Below are positions 25,901 through 33,961 of a stretch of DNA of 64,000 bases, piece after piece. Location of the stretch: assembly GCF_011044175.1 (NCBI RefSeq), contig NZ_CP049057.1, forward strand, positions 1,999,501 to 2,063,500, in the 5' to 3' direction. Origin of the DNA: Rasiella rasia. Lineage in GTDB: Bacteria; Bacteroidota; Bacteroidia; Flavobacteriales; Flavobacteriaceae. Position 1 is the first letter of the stretch. Each line of letters opens with the position of its first letter. Under the pieces are notes generated by a model. The model was given only the letters and a program-made list of their open reading frames with translations, did not search any database and was not told the DNA's origin. The position numbers and the translations under genes are program-made.

Positions 25901-26758
25901 GCAACGAACGCCAATGTACAATACGGAATCTATAGCGATGTACAGAAATCTACTGGCTTTGCAGGATATTTCCTCGGAAATGTTTCCATAGGTACATCTG
26001 CAGCAAACAACTATGTCTTGCCATCAACACGCGGTACGGCTAACCAAATTATGCAGACCGACGCATTAGGAAATGTTAGTTGGGTAGACAATTTTCCGGG
26101 GTATTGGTCTCGCACCGGAACCACCTTAGATGTGGCAACAGCAGGAGATGATATCAACTTTACAAGCGACCAAACCAGCATTACTTTTGCCCAAGCAGGA
26201 GCCACCCCAGAAACAATGCTATATATGTTTAATGCCGGAACTAATAACGCCGACAGAATGGTGCTCTCACAGTCGCCAGCGTTTCCAGGATGGGGACTTC
26301 AATACAGAGATAGTGGAGATAGTTTTGTTTTTAAAAGCGCATCGCAAGATCGAGTAGAAATTGATCTAGCAGGAATCTATCCGTTACGCGTATATGGAAG
26401 AGCGCGTGCTGTAGATTTTGAGTCTAATACGGCTACGTATCCAGATTATGTGTTCGAAAACTATTTTGAAGGTGTTTCAGAAATTAACCCCGCATATAAT
26501 TTTAAGACCCTTTCCGAAGTAGAAAAATTTATAAAACAAAACGGCCATTTGCCTGGTGTAAAGGCCTATGAAGAAATAAAAGCCGCAGGCATGAAGATTA
26601 GCCTTTCAGAAACAACTATAAAAAATCTAGAAAAAATAGAAGAGCTATTTCTTTATTCTATAGAAATTTCAAAAGAAAATAAGCTTCTAAAAGAACAGCT
26701 CGCGGCACAGGAAAAACGCCTGGAGAAAATTGAAAAACTACTCAACCAAACTAACTAG
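22934..26758 (+). CDS. Very long secreted fibre-like protein with modular repeats
   Basis: 1274 residues. A signal peptide ends near SLTAQ, then the common flavobacterial start VGINTTAPDPSAMLDIQ. The body is Gly/Asn/Thr/Ser-rich, with many short turns of the type YGxYNxITGTG, as in beta-solenoid or tail-fibre shafts. Three modules end in the block RGTNxQIMQTDxxGNxxWxD (near residues 460, 700 and 1030), and DFYEEGTTTAPDDINDDIF recurs near 125 and 730. The last about 50 residues are a coiled coil (KNLEKIEELFLYSIEISKEN...) after LSEVEKFIKQNGHLPGVKAYEE, a trimerisation or chaperone end typical of this family. It is 68 nt after the anti-sigma gene and overlaps the convergent CHAT gene by 8 nt. It is a cell-surface or released fibre, with no catalytic site seen. 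Confidence 0.75.
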   Translation: MKYQKTRLKRPQSFKNLPNLCVFLLLFGTASLTAQVGINTTAPDPSAMLDIQASDKGVLIPKVSLANVTTTTLDGTNTAAMGLLIYNTNAAVTGGDGVGYYSFNGTTWEKLITSASSGLSDTDFYEEGTTTAPDDINDDIFTFGNVAIGKNTADYTLDLNFSGSGRTANINKSGDETTDNYGLFVTNSTTGSGFKYGTYNTITGTSLGSHFGTYNKMDAQSNQQVYGSYQDITGLGNGGLNATFNSISGTGGGDAAGVTNVISTDNGRGHYGTLNTITGNAGTNETAGTKTTINVSGNSGFRYGNINNITNNFQGRSYGISNTLLGTSISRQYGMANLISNTGDGLHYGVSNILDGTGGGAHTGTLNVLSNGGNGMHIGTDNSIQSFGTGTKIATRNTVNSGGSGSKYGSYNFINDAGTGNQYGVYSDVPRVTGYAGYFLGRMYFGTNTSNGYIFPSTRGTNGQIMQTDASGNIAWVDPASIAVTEWTDNGAYLSPADGATEAVNLGGSTSTDGKLNSSSTLTRNITLSTARNNGATSSIYNESSNQGTGLEANRAIHNILSSGGNAFDYGVYNEFIGDGSGGQSGVYNLITATNNSSQGVNTRITGASPSQNVGVQNTIQQNGTGEAYGTFSYLTGTGTGNKYGSLVRIPDITGGTHYGLYSAVQKSGSFAGFFAGDVAIGTQEYNSGAPDYYILPASRGTNNQIMQTDAAGNVSWIDPASIAISDADFYEYGTTTAPDDINDNIFTNGGLGINYNPNGAALAANALTNDIPIVARKDINSESTSLSTSVSSLLIGAYPSGMTGTRNLYLSTNVSNSNGGATNTKGINNVINATDVRVIGMETAINLTGNLSSFDHQGHTISFVGTGTGNKTGYSLFMNQNTAGNKIGFKSELNNGPGTKTGAHYSIGGAGASEETGVYVGILNNANAPEQTAYSTQLGATAANIRKGLEVEMYNGTGGTQYGTYITLENGAFGNNANLYGTYIQIPSATNANVQYGIYSDVQKSTGFAGYFLGNVSIGTSAANNYVLPSTRGTANQIMQTDALGNVSWVDNFPGYWSRTGTTLDVATAGDDINFTSDQTSITFAQAGATPETMLYMFNAGTNNADRMVLSQSPAFPGWGLQYRDSGDSFVFKSASQDRVEIDLAGIYPLRVYGRARAVDFESNTATYPDYVFENYFEGVSEINPAYNFKTLSEVEKFIKQNGHLPGVKAYEEIKAAGMKISLSETTIKNLEKIEELFLYSIEISKENKLLKEQLAAQEKRLEKIEKLLNQTN

Positions 26759-29606
26759 CTTTTTTTGCCTTTCTGTAGCCATACAGACCAAATCCTACCA
26801 AGACAAGCACACCCCCAAAAATCATATAGTTTGATAGTTGGGGGTTGCTTTTTACAGGTGATACGTCACCAGAAATTACAAATCCCGCCCAATAGTATGG
26901 ATGTTTTAAATTTTTATTAGTCGTGTTAGTTACATAATCTAATTTAGCATTACGCAAAGCAACATCCTTTGGCTCGCCAGCCTCTAAATGTTCGTAAAAC
27001 AACACCATAAGCTGGGCAGTTTGGGCATCTGGTACCTCCCAAAGACTCATTACAGTACTTTGTGCTCCTGCATATGTAAACGCCCTAGACAAACTCATAA
27101 CACCTTCGCCGTTCTCCACAGAGCCATAACCTGTCTCGCAAGCACTAAGCACTACTAATTTGCTTTTAATTTGGTTATTATATATCTCAGAGGCGGTGAT
27201 ACTTGTATCTTTCAACAAAAATTTGCTGTATAGAGAATTTTCGGCATTGGTACTACCGTGCAATGCCACATGTAAAATTTCACTCTTCTTTCCTTGCTCA
27301 AATAATGCTTCTTTTGTTGCCTCTTGATTAAAAAAAGTGTTGCCTTGAGTTAACTTCGCAATAGTTTTAATTTCCTCTACACCTTTAGGCAACTGCTGTG
27401 CTCCAACATAAGCAACTCCAAACCCAGACCAATAGGTGTCAAATTTAGAAATGTGACGTTCAGATTTATTCCATAAGCTTAGTGCCGCCTGATATCGTAT
27501 AGAATGTTGTTCTAGCAGCATTTCTTCTTTAGTATTGACTAAAATTTCAAAAGGAATAAACGCCAAAAAGCCATCTGTAACAATGGTGATTTCACGCTTA
27601 CTGGGGTCTACATCTACTATGTCTAACAAATCTGACAACTCTGTAACCTCAGCATTTATTGGGTCTCTAGCAATGAGTTTATCTCGTAAGGTTGCCACAG
27701 TGTTTTTTATGCTTGCCGTAGCGGCTAATTTTTTTGCGACTATTTTTTCTGAAGTAATACTAAACATATACACATCATTTTCTCCAACAAAATATTGAAA
27801 AAGCTGTTGTTGCTTGTTCATGGTTTGACGTAATTCTGAAACCGAAACAGCTGCAACTTCTTGAGCCTTTTCTGAAGACAATGCGGTGTAACTTGCAATG
27901 GCTTTGTCTAATTGCCTTGAAACGGTCACCCTATGATTTAATAAACTGTCTATTGTCTCTTTGTTTGGCGACGTGGCAGTTTCTTCGTAAAACAACTCTT
28001 GATTGGCTCGTGCCCATTGTTGTCTTAATTTTACCACATTCTGAAAATAAGTAGACGCCTCTTTACTCACCAAATTTTGTTGCACCGCCTGGCGCTCTTC
28101 TACCAATACGCTGTTCGTGTTTAGTTGCACAAGTTCTAAAGCCTTCTCGAAAAAATGAGGCTCATTGTGTTGGGTGTATTCTGAGTAACAAAAAGAGACA
28201 GCATTGCTAATAGTCTTTCTTGTAGTATTTGCAAAAAACACTTTTGCCTGCTGACTGTGGTAAAGTCGTCTTACAAATTTTATAAGCGCAATTTCCTCGT
28301 CTATTATTTTTAGTTTATCAGACGTATCGGCAATTGAAAATTGCAAACTAAGTGCTTCCAAAGCTACAAAAGGCGCGGCGAGCAAATTTAAATCATTAGC
28401 ATTGTACTGCGAGCTTTCTAATGCCTCTTTAAGGGCACGTGTTGCCTCTTGGCTATTATTCATGGCAAGATATAGCTTTGCTTTGTAGAGGTGTGTTTCT
28501 GCCACAAATTCGTGTTTATCGCCATAAACAACACTGTTATAAGTGCTGCTTTTTTCTACATAGGGCAGGGCTTCTGCCCATTTTTTATTAGCCGCTAGCA
28601 CATCACTCATTACTAGGTACGCATCGGCGAGATCGAGTTTGTTATCTACTTGCTCTCCTATAGAAATTGCTTTCTTAATCGCTATTTCAGCACTATCTAT
28701 TGCTTGCGTTTTTAGCAATAATTCTGCTACGTCTGTATAGCTCTGTGTGGTCCATCTGTGAGTTTTTCCGTAGTACTTCTCGCGAATATCTAGTGCCTTA
28801 AACGCAAACTGTTTCGCTTTTTCAAATTGGCCCAAATCTTTATAGATAGAACTATTACTTTCGTACACAAAACTCATCTCAGGGTTATCTGCTCCGTAGG
28901 TTCTAATTCCTTCAGTATGCGCTAGCGAAGTATATTCTTCGGCTTTAATAATATTGTTATTTCTGTTGTGTGTATTAGCCATGGCAAGATAGACCGAAGG
29001 TAAAAAACTGGTTTTTGGATCGTTTGTTTGTTTAAGATAATCTATGGCGTTATTGTAAATTGTTAGCGCCTCGTTGTAACGACCCAAATCTTCGTAAACA
29101 ATACCAATGTTGTAAGCAGAAATTGCAAGTTGCTCTGCAGACGCTTTTAATTTCTTTTTTAAATTATAAGAGGCAAGGTAATAGTGAAGTGTACTATCTA
29201 ATTGGGATTTAAAATAATACCCCACCCCAATCAAATTATCTGAAGCAGCCATACTTTTTCTATCATCAAGCATTGTATAAATGGCCTTGGCTCTTTTGGT
29301 GGTTGCAATACTCTCTGCATACGTCCCTAAGTCTATCGCAACGCGGCTTTGCATGTAAAGCGCTTCTGCATAATAGAATGGAGTTTGCGCACTGTCTATT
29401 TTAGAAAGCAGCCAATTGTTTAAGTCGTAGGCAGATGTATAATTTCCTTCTTTTTTAAGCTGAAAAGTTTGTTGAATAACACTTTGTATAGCTGTTGTAT
29501 CTAACACCGTTTGTTGGTGTTGCTTCTGAATCTTTTCTACGGAAATTTCCTGGGCATAGGCACATCCATACCACAATAAAACTATAAAAAGTAACTTGTT
29601 GCGCAT
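26751..29606 (-). CDS. TPR-CHAT domain protein, membrane anchored
   Basis: 951 residues. Signal peptide to about residue 19 (VLLWYGCAYA), then eight or more TPR-like helix pairs (about 40-400), a coiled-coil-like linker (about 480-600), and a C-terminal CHAT domain of the caspase-like cysteine peptidase superfamily. The expected catalytic dyad is visible: His near 783 (LHVALHGST) and Cys near 823 (VVLSACETGYG). A final membrane helix (about 927-944) and a short basic tail RKAKKAS would anchor it in the inner membrane with the TPR and CHAT parts in the periplasm. A -7-like TAAAGGTA complement (29624-29631) may be its promoter. It is convergent with the fibre gene. Substrate and partner are unknown. 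Confidence 0.85.
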   Translation of the reverse strand: MRNKLLFIVLLWYGCAYAQEISVEKIQKQHQQTVLDTTAIQSVIQQTFQLKKEGNYTSAYDLNNWLLSKIDSAQTPFYYAEALYMQSRVAIDLGTYAESIATTKRAKAIYTMLDDRKSMAASDNLIGVGYYFKSQLDSTLHYYLASYNLKKKLKASAEQLAISAYNIGIVYEDLGRYNEALTIYNNAIDYLKQTNDPKTSFLPSVYLAMANTHNRNNNIIKAEEYTSLAHTEGIRTYGADNPEMSFVYESNSSIYKDLGQFEKAKQFAFKALDIREKYYGKTHRWTTQSYTDVAELLLKTQAIDSAEIAIKKAISIGEQVDNKLDLADAYLVMSDVLAANKKWAEALPYVEKSSTYNSVVYGDKHEFVAETHLYKAKLYLAMNNSQEATRALKEALESSQYNANDLNLLAAPFVALEALSLQFSIADTSDKLKIIDEEIALIKFVRRLYHSQQAKVFFANTTRKTISNAVSFCYSEYTQHNEPHFFEKALELVQLNTNSVLVEERQAVQQNLVSKEASTYFQNVVKLRQQWARANQELFYEETATSPNKETIDSLLNHRVTVSRQLDKAIASYTALSSEKAQEVAAVSVSELRQTMNKQQQLFQYFVGENDVYMFSITSEKIVAKKLAATASIKNTVATLRDKLIARDPINAEVTELSDLLDIVDVDPSKREITIVTDGFLAFIPFEILVNTKEEMLLEQHSIRYQAALSLWNKSERHISKFDTYWSGFGVAYVGAQQLPKGVEEIKTIAKLTQGNTFFNQEATKEALFEQGKKSEILHVALHGSTNAENSLYSKFLLKDTSITASEIYNNQIKSKLVVLSACETGYGSVENGEGVMSLSRAFTYAGAQSTVMSLWEVPDAQTAQLMVLFYEHLEAGEPKDVALRNAKLDYVTNTTNKNLKHPYYWAGFVISGDVSPVKSNPQLSNYMIFGGVLVLVGFGLYGYRKAKKAS

Positions 29607-29666
29607 CTAAACTGAAAATCTCCTAAAGGTACTATTTTCAGGTAAAACTCTTTTTATGAACTATTG

Positions 29667-30236
29667 CTATGGGTTAGTATCTGCTGCAACCTTTTCTAAC
29701 TCGGCATACCAATGTGCTCCAAATCTTCGAACGAGGGCGTCTTTAACAAACTTATACACAGGTACTTTAAGTTCTTTTCCTAGTGTACAAGCATCATTGC
29801 AAATTGGCCATTTATGGTAATTCACGGCAGCAAACTCACTATAATCTTGCACGCGAACCGGGTACAAGTGGCAAGAAATTGGTTTCTTAAAGTTTACTTC
29901 ACCTGCGTTATAGGCGTCTTCAATACCGCAACTTGCAATGCCAGTATCGGTAAAAGTGACATAGGCACATTCTGCACCGTTTACAAGCGGAGTTTCAAGG
30001 TCACCTCTTTCCGATTGTATATGGGTTCCCTGTGCCTCAATAGCGGCAATGCCTTCTTTTCGTAAAAAGGGTTTTACCTTTGGGTAGATTTCTTGCAGAA
30101 TAGAAACCTCTTTTTCGGTAACAGGGGCTCCAGCCTCACCAGCAATGCAACATTCGCCCTTGCAAGCACCTAAGTTGCACACAAATTCTTTCTCGATGAG
30201 ATCTTCAGAAACTATTGTTTTTCCAAGTTGAAACAT
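29667..30236 (-). CDS. DUF3109 family protein
   Basis: 189 residues with a conserved cysteine array: CNLGACKGECC near the N-terminus (residues about 20-30), then CAYVTF, CGIEDAY, CHLYPVR and CNDACTLG. The spacing and the block KPISCHLYPVRVQDY identify the DUF3109/YkgJ-like group, in which the cysteines probably bind zinc or an iron-sulfur cluster. It is cytoplasmic, with no signal peptide or membrane segment. The biochemical role is not established. It is the last gene before a strand switch: the MarC gene runs divergently from 30425. No functional link to the upstream CHAT gene is apparent. Confidence 0.85.
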   Translation of the reverse strand: MFQLGKTIVSEDLIEKEFVCNLGACKGECCIAGEAGAPVTEKEVSILQEIYPKVKPFLRKEGIAAIEAQGTHIQSERGDLETPLVNGAECAYVTFTDTGIASCGIEDAYNAGEVNFKKPISCHLYPVRVQDYSEFAAVNYHKWPICNDACTLGKELKVPVYKFVKDALVRRFGAHWYAELEKVAADTNP

Positions 30237-30371
30237 GACGCAAATATAAGCTGATTTTCATTCTAGCAAGAATTGTTCTGCAATGATTTCAGCTAAAACA
30301 ATTATACGTTCAGCCAAAAAGAAAAAGCAAAAGACACTTACTCCTAGCTAGGTTAAACGCCCAAAAAAGTC

Positions 30372-30379
30372 TAATTTTG
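30372..30379 (+). promoter_or_regulatory. -7 element of the MarC gene
   Basis: TAATTTTG, a full TAnnTTTG match 46 nt upstream of the start codon at 30425. Confidence 0.45.
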
Positions 30380-30424
30380 CAGCCAATAAAACCTTTTTAA
30401 AAGCCCGTGTTGACGGATTAAAAA

Positions 30425-31006
30425 ATGAACTTCAGTTTTAAAGAAATAGCTACTGCCACCATGGTACTTTTTGCGGTAATTGACATTGTAGGAAGTATTC
30501 CTATTATCATCTCCCTAAAAGAAAAATCTGGGACTATAAAAAGTGGTCGTGCCTCTATAATTGCGGCTGTGGTACTTATTGTCTTTTTATTTATTGGTGA
30601 AGAAATTTTAAAGCTAATTGGTATAAACGTCTATGAATTTGCGGTTGCTGGTGCTTTTATCCTGTTTTTTATTGCTTTGGAAATGATCTTAGGCATTAAG
30701 CTTTTCAAACAAAATGAAGAAAATCTTGAGATGGCAACGGTCTTTCCTATTGCCTTTCCTATTGTTGCTGGGCCTGGTAGTTTAACTTCATTACTTTCAC
30801 TACGCGCAGAATATGCGCTGGAGAACATTATTGTTGCCATTGTAGTAAATGTGGTGGTGGTATTTATTGTACTGCGTACGTCTGGAAGTTTACAACGTTT
30901 TTTAGGTAAAAATGGAATTGCAATTATTGAAAAAATCTTTGGTGTAATTCTCTTGGCTATAGCCGTAAAGCTCTTCACCTCCAACATTCAAGAATTATTT
31001 AATTAA
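30425..31006 (+). CDS. MarC family integral membrane protein
   Basis: 193 residues with six hydrophobic segments (about 8-27, 43-62, 68-90, 105-125, 137-155 and 170-190). The blocks FAVIDIVGSIPIIISL and ATVFPIAFPIVAGPGSL are the MarC/UPF0056 signatures. Despite the name (multiple antibiotic resistance), a transport substrate has not been shown for this family. It is paralogous to the gene at 58681 in this window. Followed 12 nt later by a small two-helix membrane gene on the same strand, probably in one transcript. The promoter is at 30372-30379. Confidence 0.9.
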   Translation: MNFSFKEIATATMVLFAVIDIVGSIPIIISLKEKSGTIKSGRASIIAAVVLIVFLFIGEEILKLIGINVYEFAVAGAFILFFIALEMILGIKLFKQNEENLEMATVFPIAFPIVAGPGSLTSLLSLRAEYALENIIVAIVVNVVVVFIVLRTSGSLQRFLGKNGIAIIEKIFGVILLAIAVKLFTSNIQELFN

Positions 31007-31017
31007 GAATTTTAGAC

Positions 31018-31215
31018 ATGAAACTATTTATTTACATCGTTATGGCTATAGCAGCAGGGTTGCTAATCTTTAACGCCACCCAAATAAATTATGATGCTCC
31101 GTTTACGGGCGATAGTGTGGTAGCTGCTATTTGCGTTTTGGCTGCAGCTTGCGTAATCCTATTACTGTGGATTTTGCGCACGTCGCTTCTAATACAAGGA
31201 AAAACCAAACGGTAA
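31018..31215 (+). CDS. Small two-helix membrane protein
   Basis: 65 residues. Two hydrophobic segments (about 2-21, FIYIVMAIAAGLLIFNATQ, and about 35-55, VVAAICVLAAACVILLLWIL) and a basic tail IQGKTKR. I do not recognise a named family, though small proteins of this type follow MarC genes in related genomes. It starts 12 nt after the MarC stop and is probably cotranscribed and coassembled with it. The stop codon lies 3 nt before the end of the convergent protease gene. Confidence 0.6.
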   Translation: MKLFIYIVMAIAAGLLIFNATQINYDAPFTGDSVVAAICVLAAACVILLLWILRTSLLIQGKTKR

Positions 31216-31217
31216 GC

Positions 31218-32822
31218 TTATTCTTCTAGAGTAGGGGTAAGTACGCCTTCCAGTTCTAGTACCTTCTCTAGCATCGGGTCACCCTGATTGATGATCATTT
31301 CAAAGGCATTTGGACCGTAAAGTTGTTGTGCAATATTTGCTTTAATTGCTTTTTTAAGCTCTTCTTTATATTCGCTTAAATCTATACGCGCCTCACTTAA
31401 GCGAGCATATACAATAAACTCTTCCGCCAGTTCTGTGTCTATTTCGTAACTGCGATTAAACTCTTCAAAAGAAATGTTGGCAAAATCGCTTCTTTGCTTT
31501 TCAAGAAACTCGAATACAAAATAACCCATATAGCCGCTACGCGATACAAATTCAATTGTTTCGCTAGCTACGCTTGTATCTTTAGGCACAAAAACGTCTG
31601 GAGTAATTCCGCCGCCACCGTACACTATTTTCCCTTTGGGTGTTACAAACTTTAAGGAGTCTGCCACCTGAATACTATCTGCACTTAGCAATTCGCCATT
31701 TCGATATCTATTTTCATATTCGTTGTAGTAGGCTTTGTTCCCATTTCCGTAGGGCTTCTGTATAGAGCGCCCTGTAGGCGTATAATAACGTGCAATGGTA
31801 AGCCTAACAGCACTTCCATCGCCCAGTGCCATTTCACGTTGTACTAGTCCCTTGCCAAAAGAGCGTCGCCCAATAATAATTCCTTTGTCGTTATCTTGAA
31901 GTGCGCCTGCCACTATTTCGCTAGCAGAGGCCGAATTTTCATTAATAAGGACGTAAATTTCTCCTTTCTGAAAATCTCCTTTGCGAGTAGCGTAGCTTTT
32001 GTTTTCGTCTCCGTTTTTGTTTCTGGTGATTAAAAGAAGTTTGTCTCTCCCTAAAAATTCATCCAGAATTTGTTCGGCTGTATAGATATAGCCCCCAGGG
32101 TTATCACGCAGGTCTAACACTAATTTAGAAATTCCAGCATCATTAAGTTCTTCTAAGGCATCGTCAAATTCTTCGTGAGTTGTTTCAGAGAAACGATTTA
32201 CTTTTATGTACCCAATGTCGTCGGTAAGTTTGTACGATGCGTCTACACTTAAAAGAGGTACATCTCTTCGCTTAACGGAGATGGTAAGCAGCTGCTTATC
32301 TTCTGGTCTATAAATTTTCAGCTTTACTTTAGAACCCTTATTACCTTTAAGGTAGGCGGCAATACTATCGCGGTTAAAATTTTCACCGTATAAAGGAACG
32401 TCGTCTGCAGATAGAATTCGGTCACCACCTCTAATGCCTGCACGATCTGCTGGTCCGCCTTCTATAGGTCTAATTACTGCAATGGTATCGTTATGCGGAT
32501 AAAAACTAATGCCAATACCTACAAAATTACCTCGCATATCATCTGCGTTGTCTTCGTAAGCATCTACCGGAATATATACCGAATGTGGATCTAGATTTTC
32601 AAGAATACCATTTACGGTTACATCTACAATACTATCTGTATTTACTTGATCTACGTACTCGTAATCTATGTAATCTATAAGGCGATTTAGCTTGTCTTTC
32701 TTGCTGTTGGTTGCAAAAATTTTCTCTGTAGTATCGTTAAAATTTAGTTTTGAGCCAATAACAACCCCTATCGCCAAGACGACTCCAAAAAGTAACGGAA
32801 GATAGGTTTTGTTAAAGCGCAT
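31218..32822 (-). CDS. S41 family C-terminal processing peptidase
   Basis: 534 residues. Signal anchor at about 7-25, the tail-specific protease core with an N-terminal helical part (DEYVDQVNTDSIVD region), a PDZ domain (about 95-180, MRGNFVGIGISFYP, GGPADRAGIRGGDRI), and the S41 catalytic domain. The catalytic serine is in ENSASASEIVAG (near residue 299) and the lysine in RRSFGKGLVQ (near 324). It degrades or trims proteins in the periplasm, perhaps with a lipoprotein adaptor that is not encoded here. 11 nt separate it from the dCMP deaminase gene, so the two are probably one transcript, an order common in Flavobacteriia. ctpA is the usual family name. Confidence 0.93.
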   Translation of the reverse strand: MRFNKTYLPLLFGVVLAIGVVIGSKLNFNDTTEKIFATNSKKDKLNRLIDYIDYEYVDQVNTDSIVDVTVNGILENLDPHSVYIPVDAYEDNADDMRGNFVGIGISFYPHNDTIAVIRPIEGGPADRAGIRGGDRILSADDVPLYGENFNRDSIAAYLKGNKGSKVKLKIYRPEDKQLLTISVKRRDVPLLSVDASYKLTDDIGYIKVNRFSETTHEEFDDALEELNDAGISKLVLDLRDNPGGYIYTAEQILDEFLGRDKLLLITRNKNGDENKSYATRKGDFQKGEIYVLINENSASASEIVAGALQDNDKGIIIGRRSFGKGLVQREMALGDGSAVRLTIARYYTPTGRSIQKPYGNGNKAYYNEYENRYRNGELLSADSIQVADSLKFVTPKGKIVYGGGGITPDVFVPKDTSVASETIEFVSRSGYMGYFVFEFLEKQRSDFANISFEEFNRSYEIDTELAEEFIVYARLSEARIDLSEYKEELKKAIKANIAQQLYGPNAFEMIINQGDPMLEKVLELEGVLTPTLEE

Positions 32823-32832
32823 AGTATAGATT

Positions 32833-33255
32833 CTAATCTTCTAACTGAGTAATTGCAACACCAGCTTTCTTTAAAAATCGAACGCCAGAGTCATCTTTAT
32901 ATTGGTCTTTATAGACCAGTCTTTTAATTCCTGCCTGATGTATTAGCTTGCTGCATTGTTGGCAGGGTGACATGGTAATGTACAGCGTAGCTCCTTCACA
33001 AGATTGGGTAGAGGACGCCACTTTCAAAATAGCATTGGCCTCTGCATGTAATACGTACCATTTGGTATACCCCTCATCATCTTCACAAATATTTTCAAAT
33101 CCGCTAGGCGTACCGTTATATCCGTCGCTAATTATCATTTTATCTTTCACAATAAGCGCGCCAACTTGTCTACGCTTGCAATACGAAAGTTTACTCCACT
33201 CTTCGGCCATTTTTAAATAGGCGCTATCGTATTGTTTTTGTTTGCTATCTGTCAT
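32833..33255 (-). CDS. dCMP deaminase family protein
   Basis: 140 residues. Zinc-dependent deaminase with the motif HAEANAIL (about residues 69-76) and PCQQCSKLIHQAG. It converts dCMP to dUMP and so feeds dTMP synthesis. The extended N-terminal helix and the segment KRRQVGALIVKD with NGTPSGFENICED are typical of the dCMP/ComEB group and not of tRNA or cytidine deaminases. The gene lies directly upstream of the S41 protease gene (11-nt gap). Allosteric control by dCTP/dTTP, as in some members, cannot be judged from sequence. It complements the ribonucleotide reductase encoded earlier in the window. Confidence 0.9.
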   Translation of the reverse strand: MTDSKQKQYDSAYLKMAEEWSKLSYCKRRQVGALIVKDKMIISDGYNGTPSGFENICEDDEGYTKWYVLHAEANAILKVASSTQSCEGATLYITMSPCQQCSKLIHQAGIKRLVYKDQYKDDSGVRFLKKAGVAITQLED

Positions 33256-33333
33256 ATAAAAAGCTAAAGTAGCGTGAAGTTAGAACTTGATAAAATATTG
33301 GTTGTTAAATAGTGCTTAAAGTTACAGTTTCTA

Positions 33334-33912
33334 CTAGAATATCCAGTTTTCCATGAGCATTGGAATTGCCAAAATAAGTACTACTGCGGAAAGCGTCACT
33401 ACCCAATATTGCCGCTTTAGCTTTAACAATTCTTGTGCAACATAACCTAACATCACTACAAAAGACGCAATAATTACCTGCGCTATTTCAATTCCTAGTG
33501 CAAATTCTAATAAATGTACAAAGATGGCGCCTTCGTTAATCATATTAAAGTAGCCTGCAAAACCAAAGCCGTGCACCATTCCGAAGAAAAAAGTAAGAAT
33601 CGTGAAATAGAGTCCTGCGTTGCTAAGCCTTTTCCTGAATGCGTTAATAATAGACACCAACGCAGTTGCCAGAATAGTGACTGGTATTAAAAATTCTACC
33701 CAATCGCTTGGTACTGCAACCACCTTATAAACTGCCAATGCTAAACTTACGCTGTGTCCCAGTGTGAAAAATGTTACAAGTAATACCATACGCCGCCATG
33801 TTTTAACAGTATGACTTGCACATAGGGCGATTATAAAAAGGGTATGGTCATAGGCATTCCAGTCTAAAACATGTTCTAAGCCTAATTTTATGTAAAACCA
33901 AAAATCTGACAT
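33334..33912 (-). CDS. HupE/UreJ family membrane protein
   Basis: 192 residues with about six hydrophobic segments. The block LGLEHVLDWNAYDHTLFIIAL with conserved His/Asp and the later FTLGHSVSLALAVY and FGMVHGFGFAGY place it in the HupE/UreJ group, whose members are suspected nickel or cobalt permeases but also occur without hydrogenase or urease genes. None of those genes is visible here. It may transport a metal ion, but this is not supported by the sequence beyond the His-rich motifs. It is divergent from the broken type IX substrate gene, with about 50 nt between the two start codons. Confidence 0.82.
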   Translation of the reverse strand: MSDFWFYIKLGLEHVLDWNAYDHTLFIIALCASHTVKTWRRMVLLVTFFTLGHSVSLALAVYKVVAVPSDWVEFLIPVTILATALVSIINAFRKRLSNAGLYFTILTFFFGMVHGFGFAGYFNMINEGAIFVHLLEFALGIEIAQVIIASFVVMLGYVAQELLKLKRQYWVVTLSAVVLILAIPMLMENWIF

Positions 33913-33961
33913 TGAATTAAATTTTTGTAAATTTAAATGAAATCAATTTTAATTAGGGGAG

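Noticed and set aside
22934-26758. Phage tail-fibre gene or prophage remnant
   Set aside because: The signal peptide, the flavobacterial VGINTTAP start and the absence of any phage gene nearby speak for a cellular surface protein.
26751-29606. CHAT protein as part of an antiphage gasdermin or CRISPR-linked defence module
   Set aside because: It has a signal peptide and a periplasmic topology, and no gasdermin, nuclease or CRISPR gene is near.
22866-29666. A common ECF promoter before the fibre gene and the CHAT gene
   Set aside because: Both upstream regions have AGAG...CTGAAA...TAC blocks, but the spacing differs and the match is no better than expected in AT-rich DNA.
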